DNA of 59,982 bases from Phycisphaeraceae bacterium (GCA_029260715.1 JAJDCS010000008.1:1-59982); one strand, 5' to 3'; positions 25,489-35,865 are shown, counted from the first letter of the stretch. Translations and numbers: made by a program. Notes: generated from the sequence alone by a model not told the origin.

Positions 25489-27567
25489 ATGCGGATCACA
25501 CACAAGCTCATTCTCGGGATCATACTACACGCCGCTCTGATTTGGGGGGTGGGCGTCTACGCAACCCGGACCAGCCAAGAGAGCCTGCGGAACGCGATCG
25601 AGCAGGCATCCGCCACACGCGCCACGGCTGTCATGGATGAGATCGACAGGACGATCCACGCCCGCGCCGCTGAGTGGTTGGCCTACACATACAGCCCGCT
25701 GGTGCAGAGGGTCTTGCAAGCCTCAAACGAAGCGTTTGAAAATATGCCCGACCCGCAGGGTTTTATTGACCGGCATGATAAAACATGGCGCAACGCGGAG
25801 GGGCAGCCCGCTAACCAATTTATGGAAGGGCTCTTGGCCAATGAATTGGCCCATGACATGTGCGTCAGGCTCAACGAGCTGGCGAACGAGAACGGGTACG
25901 CCGTGTTTGGCGAGGCGTTTATCACGAACCGCTACGGCGCCAACGCGGCGCAGACAAACCGCACCTCCGACTACCGGCAGGACGACGAGTATTGGTGGCG
26001 CACGGCTGTCCGAGACCGGTTGTATATAGGCGACGTGGGCTTCGACGACAGCTCGGGCGTGTTTTCCACCGACATCTGCGTGCGTGTGGACGATCATGAC
26101 GGCAACCTCTTGGGTGTCCTCAAAGCGGTTTTTAATATTCAGGAAGTGATCAGCATCCTCGACACGCGCTCGGAAGGGCCTTGGAGCGAGTCGAACAAAC
26201 GCCTGGTCCTGTTCACCAAAAACAAGCAAATTATCCATGTAGGCAACGAGACGGTGTCGCCTCTGCGTGATGGGTCGGCTTACTTCGACGGCATCGAGCT
26301 GCAAGCTGGCCACGACGTGGTCACCACCCAGCGAATCGACCAAAAGGCGGGTGACGAGTTGCTATCGACCTACGCGCCTTCACACGGCTACAGCGGTTTC
26401 AAAGGGCTGGGCTGGGTACTCCTTGTCGAGAACCACGCGGAGTCCGTCCTGGAGCCGGTCCGCCGTCTCCGGGATCACATCATGCTGATCGCCATGCTCG
26501 CGACGCTTGTCACGCTGGTCATGGGCGGGCTCTTGGCGGTCTCACTTTCCAGCCGCATCGGCCGCCTGGCCAGCGCCACCGAGCGGTTCGGGCAAGGCGA
26601 ACTGGACGCCGCGGTCCAGCTCGAAGGCCGCGACGAGTTGGCCCAGTTGGCGGCCTGCTTCAACCGCATGGCGCGCGACCGCAAGCAAGCCGAAGACGAA
26701 CGCCAGAATATCCACGATGAACTGGTGAAAGCCTCGCGCATGGCGGGTATGGCCGAGGTGGCGACCGGCGTGCTGCACAACGTGGGCAACGTCCTGAACA
26801 GCGTAAACCTCAGCGCCAACCAGATCGCCAAGACCGTGCGCAAAAGCCAGTCGCGGCACTTGGCGTCGGTGACCGAGCTGATCCAGCAACACACCGAAGA
26901 CCTCGCCCAGTTCATTACAAAAGACGAAAAGGGCAAGCTCCTGCCGGCGGTGCTGGGGGAAATCAGTGAACTCTTGGCCCAAGAGCAGGCACAACTCGCC
27001 AAAGAGGTTCTGTTGCTGACGGACCACGTCGAGCACATCAAGACGATTGTGAGCATGCAGCAGGGCCTGACCAAGTCCAGTGGCGTGATGGAAAAAGTAT
27101 CGCTATCGGCGATGGTGAAAGACGCGGTACACGTAAGCCTGAAGGGCTTGTCTCGGCACGGGATCCGGCTAGTGGAGCAATACGAAGCCCAAGCCGACCA
27201 GGTCATCCTGGACAAACACAAGGTGCTCCAGATTTTGATCAACCTCATCCGCAACGCAAAAGACGCGATGAAAGGCTGTCATGATGGCGAGCGTGTGTTG
27301 TCGCTGCGTGTCCACCGGTGCGACCCGCTGCGCATCCAGGTGCAAGTGACCGACACGGGCAGCGGCATCGACCCGGAAAACCAAGCCAAGATTTTCACGC
27401 ACGGCTTTACCACCAAACAAGACGGGCACGGTTTTGGCTTGCACGCAAGCGCGCTGGCCGCCAAGGAACTGGGCGGCTCGCTGACCGCCCACAGCGACGG
27501 CGCCGGGGAAGGGGCGACGTTCACGCTGGAACTGCCCTACACCCAAATGGAAACTGTGCAGACATGA
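25489..27567 (+). CDS. Membrane sensor histidine kinase (Cache-HAMP type)
   Basis: 692 residues. A first membrane helix (residues about 7-26) and a second (about 330-352) flank a 300-residue periplasmic sensor that looks like a double Cache domain. A HAMP domain follows (residues 353-405, ATERFGQGELDAAVQLEGRD). The phosphoacceptor is H430 in GVLHNVGNVLNSVN. The ATPase domain has the N box NLIRNAKDAM, DTGSGID, and GHGFGLHASALAAKELGG. Its stop overlaps the start of the response regulator by ATGA, so the pair should act together. Cache domains usually bind small metabolites; the ligand is unknown. Confidence 0.92.
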   Translation: MRITHKLILGIILHAALIWGVGVYATRTSQESLRNAIEQASATRATAVMDEIDRTIHARAAEWLAYTYSPLVQRVLQASNEAFENMPDPQGFIDRHDKTWRNAEGQPANQFMEGLLANELAHDMCVRLNELANENGYAVFGEAFITNRYGANAAQTNRTSDYRQDDEYWWRTAVRDRLYIGDVGFDDSSGVFSTDICVRVDDHDGNLLGVLKAVFNIQEVISILDTRSEGPWSESNKRLVLFTKNKQIIHVGNETVSPLRDGSAYFDGIELQAGHDVVTTQRIDQKAGDELLSTYAPSHGYSGFKGLGWVLLVENHAESVLEPVRRLRDHIMLIAMLATLVTLVMGGLLAVSLSSRIGRLASATERFGQGELDAAVQLEGRDELAQLAACFNRMARDRKQAEDERQNIHDELVKASRMAGMAEVATGVLHNVGNVLNSVNLSANQIAKTVRKSQSRHLASVTELIQQHTEDLAQFITKDEKGKLLPAVLGEISELLAQEQAQLAKEVLLLTDHVEHIKTIVSMQQGLTKSSGVMEKVSLSAMVKDAVHVSLKGLSRHGIRLVEQYEAQADQVILDKHKVLQILINLIRNAKDAMKGCHDGERVLSLRVHRCDPLRIQVQVTDTGSGIDPENQAKIFTHGFTTKQDGHGFGLHASALAAKELGGSLTAHSDGAGEGATFTLELPYTQMETVQT

Positions 27568-29426
27568 CCGACTCGCAAGAGAACATGAACCGCCGCATCC
27601 TCGTGATCGACGACAACGAAGCGATCCACGAGGACTTCTGCAAGGTCCTGGGCCACGACGACGGCGGAGACGCCGGCGGGCTCACCGCGGCCATGCTCGG
27701 CCAAGACAAGACGAGCAACCATGTCGTGACGTACGAAATCGACTCGGCGTTCCAAGGGCAGGAGGGCCTGGAAAAAGTCCGGGCCGCCCTAGTGGCGGGG
27801 CGGCCCTACGCGATGGCGTTTGTCGATATGCGCATGCCCCCCGGCTGGGACGGGCTGGAGACGATCAAGCGGATCTGGGACGCGGACCCGCGCATCCAGA
27901 TCGCCATCTGCACCGCGTATTCAGACTACCCTTGGGGTGACATCGTGGATCAGTTGGGTGTGACCGACTCGCTGCTGATCCTCAAAAAACCGTTTGACGA
28001 AGCCGAGGCCTGCCAGATGGCGCTGGCCATGACGGAGAAATGGAACATCACCAACCAGCGGGACATCGCCGATGACCTGCTCCGCCACGACACATACCAC
28101 GACAAACTCACCGGCCTGCCCAACCGGACCTTGCTTAACGAGCACATCCAGCGTTGTATCCAGCGGTCGCTGCTGCACCCGGAATACGCCTACTCGCTGC
28201 TGATCGTTGAGATGGATGACTTCAAAGTTGTCAACGACAGCCTCGGCCACAAGACCGGTGATGACCTGCTGATCGGGATTGGGAAAAGACTGTTGGACAT
28301 CGTACGCACGCTCAACATCGCCATACGCCCGATTGACGGCAAGATCGGACGCCTGGGCGGTGACGAATTCTTCATCTTGCTAGACGGCCTAAAAAAGTGG
28401 GAAGACGCCGCTTCGATTGCCCAACTGGTCCATGACTCGCTGCAAAAACCGTTTTTGTTAAACGAGGTTGAACGCACGGTGTCGGTCAGCATCGGGATCA
28501 CGACCAACCAGGTTAAATACACCCTGCCCGATGATATGCTCCGTGACGCGGACACCGCGCTTTATCAAGCCAAGGCACGGGGTAAAAGCCGCCACGTCGC
28601 CTTCAACTCGCAGATGCACGACCGCGCCGTTGAGCGGTTGCACATGGAAAACGACCTGCGCAAAGCCCTGGACCGCAACGAACTGAAAATCCAGTACCAG
28701 CCCCTCGTGTCGCTTTCGACTGGGCGGATCGATAGCTTTGAAGCGCTGGTCCGTTGGAACCACCCCGAGCGCGGCTTCACCCCGCCTGACAAGTTTATCC
28801 CGCTTGCTGAGAGCACCGGGTTAATCGTCCCGATCGGGCACTGGGTGCTGTGCGAAGCCTGCCGGCAGGTCCGGAAGTGGCAGCAAGAGATTCCGGGGTA
28901 TGACGACTTGTCCATCGGCGTGAACGTCTCTGTCAAGCAGTTGGTCAAGCCGGGTTTGGATGAAGAGGTCCAGCAGGTGTTGCGGCATATTGACCTGGAC
29001 CCAAACAACCTGCACCTGGAAGTAACAGAGAGCGCCGTCATGGAGAACACGGAACTGGCTACCTCCATGCTCGAAAAACTCAGGGCACAGGGCATCGGCA
29101 TCCACCTGGACGACTTCGGCACCGGCTACTCATCACTGAGCTACCTGCACACCCTGCCGATCACTGCGATCAAGGTCGACCGTTCATTCATCAGCCGTCT
29201 GAGCACCGACAACAGGCACACAGCCACCGTGCAGGCGATCCAGACGCTCGCAGAGAACCGCAATATGAAACTCATCGCCGAGGGGATCGAAACCCTGGAG
29301 CAACTGGTCCAACTCCAGGCGCTGAATTGCGACTTGGGCCAAGGGTATTACTTCGCCAAACCGATGGACGCTCAGGACGCCACCGCGCTGATATCCTCTG
29401 ACAGGAACCTTGTCTTGTTGCAATAG
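27564..29426 (+). CDS. Response regulator with GGDEF and EAL domains
   Basis: 620 residues. The receiver domain (residues 10-165) has phosphoacceptor D88 in FVDMRMPPGWDGLE. A GGDEF domain (about 180-335) has an intact GGDEF motif at 265-269, preceded by an RPID sequence resembling the inhibitory I-site. The EAL domain (about 350-610) has EAL at 393-395 and DDFGTGYSSLSYL. Both cyclic-di-GMP synthase and phosphodiesterase motifs look intact. The frame extends upstream to 27318 inside the kinase gene, but the ATG at 27564 overlaps the kinase stop and begins the receiver. Its 3' end overlaps the convergent ftsW-like gene by 55 nt. Confidence 0.94.
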   Translation: MTDSQENMNRRILVIDDNEAIHEDFCKVLGHDDGGDAGGLTAAMLGQDKTSNHVVTYEIDSAFQGQEGLEKVRAALVAGRPYAMAFVDMRMPPGWDGLETIKRIWDADPRIQIAICTAYSDYPWGDIVDQLGVTDSLLILKKPFDEAEACQMALAMTEKWNITNQRDIADDLLRHDTYHDKLTGLPNRTLLNEHIQRCIQRSLLHPEYAYSLLIVEMDDFKVVNDSLGHKTGDDLLIGIGKRLLDIVRTLNIAIRPIDGKIGRLGGDEFFILLDGLKKWEDAASIAQLVHDSLQKPFLLNEVERTVSVSIGITTNQVKYTLPDDMLRDADTALYQAKARGKSRHVAFNSQMHDRAVERLHMENDLRKALDRNELKIQYQPLVSLSTGRIDSFEALVRWNHPERGFTPPDKFIPLAESTGLIVPIGHWVLCEACRQVRKWQQEIPGYDDLSIGVNVSVKQLVKPGLDEEVQQVLRHIDLDPNNLHLEVTESAVMENTELATSMLEKLRAQGIGIHLDDFGTGYSSLSYLHTLPITAIKVDRSFISRLSTDNRHTATVQAIQTLAENRNMKLIAEGIETLEQLVQLQALNCDLGQGYYFAKPMDAQDATALISSDRNLVLLQ

Positions 29427-30562
29427 CCCGCCTCGTCCAGCGAGGCCACGAGCCCCAACGCCCCGGCGGTGAGGACCCACCCCGTGCCCCCGGCGCTGAC
29501 CAGTGGCAGAGCGATGCCCTTCGTGGGGATCAACACCGTCACCACCGCGATATTGATCAGCATCTGTAGCCCCAGCGTCATGATCACGCCAAGCCCAAGC
29601 AGCCGCCCGAATCGGTCACCGCACCTGCTGATGACGCCCAGCCCCGCGATGATGACCACCAGGTACAGGCCGATGATCAGCCCCGCGCCGGACAGCCCCA
29701 ACTCCTCGCAGATCACCGCAAAAATAAAATCGGTTGTGTCTTCGGGCAAGTAGCCCATTTTCTGCAACCCGTTGCCCAGCCCCCGGCCCCACAGCCCGCC
29801 GTGCGCGATCGCCACCATGGACTGGATCGGGTGATATCCGCTGCCCATCGGGTCTGCCCAGGGGTCCATAAACGCGGTCAGGCGAGCCAGCCGGTACGGG
29901 CTTTGAGCAATCGCCGCCACCACCGTCGCAGCAGCCACCGGCAAGGGCAACGCGATCTGCCACACACTAGCCCCGCCGGCGATCAGCACGCCAACCGCCA
30001 CCACACCGATCAGCACCGCCGTGCCCAGGTCTTCAATCATGACCAGCCCACACGCCAGGCCTACTAACACCAACGCCGGCGCCAGCCCGTGCCAGAACCT
30101 ACCCATCACACCGCCCCGCCGCGTACACCAGCCCGCTAACGCCAACACCATCACCCACTTCACAAACTCGCTGGGCTGGAACGAGACGCCCCACGACCGG
30201 GGCCCCAGGTATAGCCACCGCGTCGAGCCGTTCACCGTCCTGCCCATCCCCGGCACCAGCGTCAGCACAACCAAACCCAGCGACAACACCACAACCCACA
30301 ACACCGGGCTAGCCGGCCCGCGAACCGCCAAAACATGGCGGATGTTGACCCGGCTGGCCAGAATCATCACGCCCACCGCGATCACCGCGTAAAGCGTGTG
30401 CCTGCCCAGCACCAGCAGCTTCATCTGCTGCGTAAAACCGTGGGAATCGCCCCCGACCGACACCCCGGCCGAGTAGACAAAGACTACCCCTAGCCCAAGC
30501 AGCGCCATCACCGCTAATTGAATGGTCTGTCCCGTGCGTAACACCAAACCCTTATCGGCCAA
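29372..30562 (-). CDS. FtsW/RodA/SpoVE-family glycosyltransferase
   Basis: A 396-residue polytopic membrane protein of the SEDS family with about 10 helices. Family motifs are seen: GSTRWLYLGPRSWGVSFQPSEFVKW, GYHPIQSMVAIAHGGLWGRG split over two loops, and PTKGIALPLVSAGGTG near the end. SEDS proteins polymerise lipid II. It is probably FtsW-like, but the sequence alone does not exclude RodA. The gene is isolated from murE-murF-mraY (50828-55271). The C-terminal 18 codons overlap the end of the GGDEF-EAL gene on the other strand. Confidence 0.92.
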   Translation of the reverse strand: MADKGLVLRTGQTIQLAVMALLGLGVVFVYSAGVSVGGDSHGFTQQMKLLVLGRHTLYAVIAVGVMILASRVNIRHVLAVRGPASPVLWVVVLSLGLVVLTLVPGMGRTVNGSTRWLYLGPRSWGVSFQPSEFVKWVMVLALAGWCTRRGGVMGRFWHGLAPALVLVGLACGLVMIEDLGTAVLIGVVAVGVLIAGGASVWQIALPLPVAAATVVAAIAQSPYRLARLTAFMDPWADPMGSGYHPIQSMVAIAHGGLWGRGLGNGLQKMGYLPEDTTDFIFAVICEELGLSGAGLIIGLYLVVIIAGLGVISRCGDRFGRLLGLGVIMTLGLQMLINIAVVTVLIPTKGIALPLVSAGGTGWVLTAGALGLVASLDEAGYCNKTRFLSEDISAVAS

Positions 30563-30774
30563 CCCCCTTGCGGTACATGCAAAGATCGCTCAACCCCCAC
30601 GTGTGGCGGCCGGAACGGTCGCCAGCGGCCACGGGGCCGACAGCTAGAAAACTTCAACCGGTAGCGCCGCGTGGCGGGAAGGTTCTATAATTATCTCATG
30701 TCATAGGGGCTAATCCGGCACCGTACGCCGAGTGTTGTACACACCACCCCATATGCAAGAACAAGGTGTTGTTT

Positions 30775-31515
30775 ATGCTACTTAAAGATTACCTGGCGGA
30801 CAGTGGGCGGTACTTCTTTCGCTGGCGCAGCTACCTGCCGCTTGTCATGGTCAGCCTATTTTTGGTGGGTATCACTAATTTCGATTACATCTTCAGGTCA
30901 CACGCCGCGGACCAGGTATACGACCTGCTCTGTTTGGGGATCGCCCTTTTGGGGTTGGCGATGCGCGTGTTGACCGTCGGCTTCGTGCCCAGGGGCACAA
31001 GCGGGCGTAACACCAAGGCCATCAAGGCGTACACGCTCAACACCACCGGGGTGTACTCGGTGGTCCGACACCCGCTGTACGTCAGTAATTTTGTAATCTG
31101 GCTGGGGACGCTTCTGTTTCTGCATATCTGGTGGGTCGTCGTGATCGGTGTGCTGGCGTACTGGCTTTATTACGAACGGATCATTTTGGCTGAAGAGGAG
31201 TTCTTGCTAGAGACCTTCGGCTCTGAGTATCAAAGCTGGGCGGACAGGGTGCCGGCGGTGTGGCCGCGATTGAGTTCCTGGGTGAAGCCGGAATTGCCAT
31301 TCAGCACACGCACGGCGTTGCGGCGTGAGCACACGACGTTTTTCGCCATCGTCGTGGTGTTTATGGCCCTGGAGATGGCGGGGCATTTCGTGGTGAGCGG
31401 CAACATCATGATCGAACCGCTGTGGGGCGTGCTTTTCATCACTGGGTTGGTGCTCTACGTTACGACACGCGCGATCAAGAAGCACTCATGCATGCTTGAG
31501 GTTTCAGGCAGGTAA
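30775..31515 (+). CDS. Isoprenylcysteine/phospholipid methyltransferase-like membrane protein
   Basis: 246 residues with 5-6 membrane helices. The ICMT/PEMT signature is TGVYSVVRHPLYVSNFVIW followed by YERIILAEEEFLLETFGSEY, which binds S-adenosylmethionine at the membrane. A final helix pair lies near the C-terminus. The ATG at 30775 is preferred over the GTG at 30766. The methyl acceptor is unknown; prokaryotic members often act on lipids or unusual substrates. Confidence 0.85.
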   Translation: MLLKDYLADSGRYFFRWRSYLPLVMVSLFLVGITNFDYIFRSHAADQVYDLLCLGIALLGLAMRVLTVGFVPRGTSGRNTKAIKAYTLNTTGVYSVVRHPLYVSNFVIWLGTLLFLHIWWVVVIGVLAYWLYYERIILAEEEFLLETFGSEYQSWADRVPAVWPRLSSWVKPELPFSTRTALRREHTTFFAIVVVFMALEMAGHFVVSGNIMIEPLWGVLFITGLVLYVTTRAIKKHSCMLEVSGR

Positions 31516-31548
31516 GGCCCGTTTTTCAGCGAGGCGTGCCGTTCCACG

Positions 31549-32082
<534 letters not shown>

Positions 32083-32091
32083 GGGGCGGGC

Positions 32092-32898
32092 CTATATGCT
32101 GGTGGCCGGGGTGTGGCTGTCCACGGGGTCGCGCAGGGCCAAGGGCGGGTCGATGATTTCCTTGAATATCACGGCTTGTCGGAGCATGGCCGAGCCGCGC
32201 GCCCGCATGCCGTGAAGGCCGCCCCCCTCGACGCTCACCGGCTGGTCGGGGTCCAACACATCGGCCACGAGGCGGTGAGTGGTATGGATTTCCGTACCCT
32301 CATCGTGCAACTTCGCGTGCTTCTTGGGGTCGCTGTAGTGAGTTGCGAAGGCGGCGGACCGTGATTGCCCTGTCTTCGCGGCTTGGTAAGCGGCCGCTGC
32401 CTGGCGCTTTTGTTTGGCTTGAGACTGGGCGGAGGCCAGGCGGGCTTGACGCTGGCGCTGTAGCTGGAGATCGGCAGCGGAGCGCGATTGCGCGTCCCCA
32501 ACGGGCTCTGGGCGGGGCGGGGCTTCCTTCTTGCCCATTTTTTTGGCCCGCTTTTCGTAGAGACGCTTGGCTCGATCCCGCTGAGCCTGCTGGGCCATTG
32601 TGAGGTTGCTTGGCTGAGGTGAAGTAGATTTCGGCTGCTGACGCATGAGCCGGCGCTGCCGCGCTAGCTCTTCGAGCTTGCCTTGGCGCTGTGTGGCGAA
32701 TTGGCCAGCCTGTTTCGACCGCTGCTTGTCGGCTGAAACTTGCCGGGTCGGCTGTGAGGGCGGCGAGCCGCTTTGCTGGCTTGCCTGTTTGAGTACCTTG
32801 GCCAACCACGGGCCGAAGATAAAAATCGCCATGAATATGTAGAAAATAATGTCGCTTAGGGTCAGCGCGAGCATGGGTCTACCGGCAAAGGCGTGCAT
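32092..32898 (-). CDS. Membrane-anchored coiled-coil protein, function unknown
   Basis: About 268 residues. An N-terminal membrane helix (LSDIIFYIFMAIFIFGPWLA, residues about 13-32) precedes about 170 residues rich in Gln, Arg, Lys, Ala and Ser with heptad-like character (QRQGKLEELARQRRLM, RLYEKRAKKMGKKE). A conserved-looking 60-residue C-terminus follows. The reading frame extends far upstream over the ABC ATPase gene, but the ATG at 32898 starts just before the helix and 25 nt after the ATPase stop. Reminiscent of membrane-tethered scaffold proteins; no domain recognised. Confidence 0.7.
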   Translation of the reverse strand: MHAFAGRPMLALTLSDIIFYIFMAIFIFGPWLAKVLKQASQQSGSPPSQPTRQVSADKQRSKQAGQFATQRQGKLEELARQRRLMRQQPKSTSPQPSNLTMAQQAQRDRAKRLYEKRAKKMGKKEAPPRPEPVGDAQSRSAADLQLQRQRQARLASAQSQAKQKRQAAAAYQAAKTGQSRSAAFATHYSDPKKHAKLHDEGTEIHTTHRLVADVLDPDQPVSVEGGGLHGMRARGSAMLRQAVIFKEIIDPPLALRDPVDSHTPATSI

Positions 32899-32923
32899 CG
32901 GGGTGCTCCGAAGGGGCTTGTTC

Positions 32924-33784
32924 CTAAAGCAGTGTATCGGATTGTGGCTGCTCGGGCCCGTTTTTTTCCGGGTCGACGCAGAAAATCGGCCGACCGCGCC
33001 CGCCGCCGGCCAGGGCACGCAGCCGCACCTCGTACACCGGCTCAAGCACGCTGGGCACCAGCACACGGTCCCACGGCCCGGCGGCGGCCATACCGCCGCG
33101 TTGCATCAGCCAAACCTCGTCGGCGTAGCGCGCCGCCAGGTTCAGGTCGTGTAGCGCGATCAGGACCGCCAGCCCCGACGCGGCCAACCCACGCAACGCC
33201 CGCATCGTCTGCTCGACGTGCTTCAGGTCCATGCTGCTGACAGGCTCGTCCAACAGCATCACGCGCCCCCCGCCCGCCAATTGAGCCATCGCCCGCGCCA
33301 GCAAGACACGCTGCTGTTGACCCGCTGACAGGTGCCCATACACACACCGCCGCAAGCCCGTTAGCTCACACACCTTCAGGGCGTGCTCAACCGCTGGGCG
33401 GTCCTCCCGCAAGGCGTGACGCCCCATGGCGACCGTCTCTTCAACCGTGAACGCGAAGCTCGCCGTGGCGTGCTGGGGGACGTACCCGATCCACTCGGCA
33501 CGCTGATGGGGGGCGGCCTGGGTAACGTTACGGCCGTCTAACGCCACCGACCCCGACCACGGCTCTAGCTGCCCCAACAGCAGCCGCAGCAGCGTGGTCT
33601 TGCCCGCCGCGTTTGGGCCGATCAACGCGCACACCCGACCCTTACCCAGCGCGGTCGATACACCGCTTATCACCGCGCGGTTGGCTTTGTACCCAAACCG
33701 CAGGTCTTTGCAGACGAGGTAATCGGTTGAGAGGCTTGTATTGGCCGGGGGCGGGGGGGTTGGCGGGGCGGTGGTGTCTGTCAT
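32924..33784 (-). CDS. ABC transporter ATPase of the iron-siderophore/B12 type
   Basis: A 286-residue FecE/BtuD-like ATP-binding subunit. Walker A is GPNAAGKTT, the signature motif is LSAGQQQRVLLARAMAQL, Walker B is VMLLDEPVSSMDLKH, and the switch His is in ALHDLNLAARYAD. The first 20 residues are Pro/Thr-rich and precede the domain. No permease or binding protein lies next to it, so its partners must be encoded elsewhere. It could import ferric siderophores, haem or cobalamin; the presence of a B12-dependent reductase makes cobalamin possible but this is not evidence. Confidence 0.9.
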   Translation of the reverse strand: MTDTTAPPTPPPPANTSLSTDYLVCKDLRFGYKANRAVISGVSTALGKGRVCALIGPNAAGKTTLLRLLLGQLEPWSGSVALDGRNVTQAAPHQRAEWIGYVPQHATASFAFTVEETVAMGRHALREDRPAVEHALKVCELTGLRRCVYGHLSAGQQQRVLLARAMAQLAGGGRVMLLDEPVSSMDLKHVEQTMRALRGLAASGLAVLIALHDLNLAARYADEVWLMQRGGMAAAGPWDRVLVPSVLEPVYEVRLRALAGGGRGRPIFCVDPEKNGPEQPQSDTLL

Positions 33785-33823
33785 GGCCGGTTTACAACCT
33801 TAGCACCGGCGGCGGCGATCGGC

Positions 33824-34483
33824 TTACCCCAGCGGCTGGCGGTCGCTGGGCCACTTTAAAGATTCCAAGAATTCTTTGATCTCCACGTCAACCATGTCGT
33901 TGTAAGGCTGGAACGAGTTGACGCTGTACTCCACAAAGAAATTCTTATGCCTGAACAGGTACTTGTGGGTAAACGACCGCTGAACACCGTAGGCGGTGTT
34001 TTGCTCAGCGGTAAACAGCGCGAACCGGCCGCTTATGATCCTGCCGCCTTGGTTGAGGTTCATGGTGCCGACGGATTCAAGCCGGGCGTTGCGCGTGTTC
34101 TTCCACACGGACAGTTGGATTCTTTTGAACCTCGCCTCGAGCGCTTGGTCGGTGGTATCCTGCGAACTGGGGGCGGTGTAGACGTAGACGGTAACGCCCA
34201 CGGCGGTGCCCGAGCGGGCCAGCTTGTACCCCACGCTGACGCGGGTCTCCGCCGGGTCGTACGCCACCACCTGCTGCCGCCGGAACACGCCCACCTGCTC
34301 CGGGAACGCAAAACCGGATAGCTCGTGGACATACACCCCCTGCGTTTGGATCGGGTGGGGTGTGTCGCCAAACATCGATTCCGTTAACGACTTGCACCCC
34401 GCCATTGAAGCGGTGACGCAGAAAAGCAACCCGGCGATCGTTGCGGGTGTTGGGCGTGTCATCATCAACACTGCTTTAGTCAT
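33824..34483 (-). CDS. Lipoprotein of unknown function
   Basis: About 219 residues. The signal peptide ends in the lipobox SMAGC, and the mature part is mixed alpha/beta (GVYVHELSGFAFPEQVGVFR, RFKRIQLSVWKNTRNARL, then VEIKEFLESLKWP). Several starts are possible (34516, 34483, 34465); the choice of 34483 gives a usual signal length. It overlaps the 3' end of nuoA by 8 nt, so the two are co-transcribed. No domain recognised. Confidence 0.75.
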   Translation of the reverse strand: MTKAVLMMTRPTPATIAGLLFCVTASMAGCKSLTESMFGDTPHPIQTQGVYVHELSGFAFPEQVGVFRRQQVVAYDPAETRVSVGYKLARSGTAVGVTVYVYTAPSSQDTTDQALEARFKRIQLSVWKNTRNARLESVGTMNLNQGGRIISGRFALFTAEQNTAYGVQRSFTHKYLFRHKNFFVEYSVNSFQPYNDMVDVEIKEFLESLKWPSDRQPLG

Positions 34484-34874
34484 ACCGGAACACGCCCTTG
34501 CGCCAGGCGTAGGCAAACGCGATCACGCTGGTCAAGACAAAGAACAGCATCCTGCCCAGGAATAGCGGGGCCAATTCGCTGCCTTCGGCTAGACTCGGAA
34601 ACGTGGTCGCCCAGGGGTAGAGGAAAACAATCTCCACGTCGAATACCAGGAACGTCATCGCCACGATGTAGAACCGCACATTGAACCGCCGCCGGGCCGA
34701 GCTGATCGGGTTCACGCCCGATTCGTAGACCATGCCCTTAACCTCGCCCAGCCGGCGTGGCCCGACGACACGGGTCAGCACCAAGTTGCCCGCCCCAAAG
34801 GCAAGGGCAATCAGCAGCAAGACACCCAAGGGCGCGTAGTGACTAAAACTGTCCACGGCCAGTGTGGTTAACAT
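34476..34874 (-). CDS. nuoA: NADH-quinone oxidoreductase subunit A
   Basis: A 132-residue membrane subunit of respiratory complex I. Three helices (about 14-38, 68-92, 100-122) and the conserved segment KGMVYESGVNPISSARRRFNVRFYIVAMTFLVFDVEIVFLYPWA (read here in overlapping pieces) are diagnostic. The rest of the complex is not adjacent: nuoB is 3.6 kb away on the other strand, and downstream genes of this operon are unrelated. Complex I genes are usually in one operon, so this is unusual. Confidence 0.95.
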   Translation of the reverse strand: MLTTLAVDSFSHYAPLGVLLLIALAFGAGNLVLTRVVGPRRLGEVKGMVYESGVNPISSARRRFNVRFYIVAMTFLVFDVEIVFLYPWATTFPSLAEGSELAPLFLGRMLFFVLTSVIAFAYAWRKGVFRYD

Positions 34875-34953
34875 GGCGGCTAGTGTAACACCGCTAAATC
34901 ACGGGGCAACTAAGTAAGGTGCCCGGCAGCGGTAGTTTTTATATGATAAGCCC

Positions 34954-35865
34954 ATGACCACCGCCACGGCAGCGAGCCACACAGTGACCGACAAGCAGCC
35001 CCAGATCGACCGCAAGCCCTTCGAGAGCGACACGGTCGATGTGATGGGCGGGGCAGCGCGTTGGGAAGTCAAGGTCCACGAGCACGGCCTGATCGCCTTG
35101 GTGGACACCATGCCCCGCCTGGTGCCCCAGGGCCAGACCGCCGATAGCGCGATCGTCCAAGCAGCCCGCGTCAGCTACGGCCAAGGCACCAAGCGTGTCA
35201 ACGAAGACCGCGGGCTGATCCGCTACCTGCTGCGCCACCGGCACACCACGCCGTTGGAGATGATCGAGTTCAAGTTCCACGTGGTCATGCCGATCTTCGT
35301 CGCCCGCCAGTGGATCCGCCACCGCACCGCCAACGTGAATGAATACTCCGCGCGGTACTCCGTGGTGCCCGATCGGTTTTATGTGCCGTCGACCGAAAAC
35401 GTGCGCAAGCAGTCAGCCAGCAACCGCCAGGGGGGCACCGAGCAAATCGAGGTCGGCACCGCCCAAGAATTCCTGGACTACCTAGAGCAGTGCCAATCTC
35501 AGTATGAGACATACGAGCGGCTACTGGAGAAGGGGGTTAGCCGTGAGCTAGCCCGGATCGGCCTACCCGTGAACGTCTACACCGAGTGGTACTGGAAGTG
35601 CGACCTGCACAACACGCTGCACTTCCTGAGCCTGCGCATGGATGAACACGCCCAGCAGGAGATCCGCGATTACGCCTACGCCATGTTCGCCCTGATCAAG
35701 CCGATCGTCCCCATCACCTGCGAGGCGTTCGAGGACTACCGTTTGGGCGCCGCGCACCTGACCCGCCTGGAGATTGAGGCCCTACGCACAGGCCAACCCC
35801 TGGCCACCGACAACAAGCGTGAGCAGGCCGAGTGGCAGGCGAAGCGGGCAAAACTGGGGCTGTGA
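34954..35865 (+). CDS. thyX: Flavin-dependent thymidylate synthase
   Basis: A 303-residue FAD enzyme converting dUMP to dTMP with methylenetetrahydrofolate. The ThyX motif RHRTANVNEYSARYS starts at R122. Other family regions are TPLEMIEFKFHV and the C-terminal LHNTLHFLSLRMDEHAQQEI with R636-type dUMP contacts. A TATGAT box lies 6 nt upstream of the ATG with no ribosome site, suggesting a leaderless mRNA. It complements dcd and nrdJ found in the same window. Confidence 0.96.
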   Translation: MTTATAASHTVTDKQPQIDRKPFESDTVDVMGGAARWEVKVHEHGLIALVDTMPRLVPQGQTADSAIVQAARVSYGQGTKRVNEDRGLIRYLLRHRHTTPLEMIEFKFHVVMPIFVARQWIRHRTANVNEYSARYSVVPDRFYVPSTENVRKQSASNRQGGTEQIEVGTAQEFLDYLEQCQSQYETYERLLEKGVSRELARIGLPVNVYTEWYWKCDLHNTLHFLSLRMDEHAQQEIRDYAYAMFALIKPIVPITCEAFEDYRLGAAHLTRLEIEALRTGQPLATDNKREQAEWQAKRAKLGL

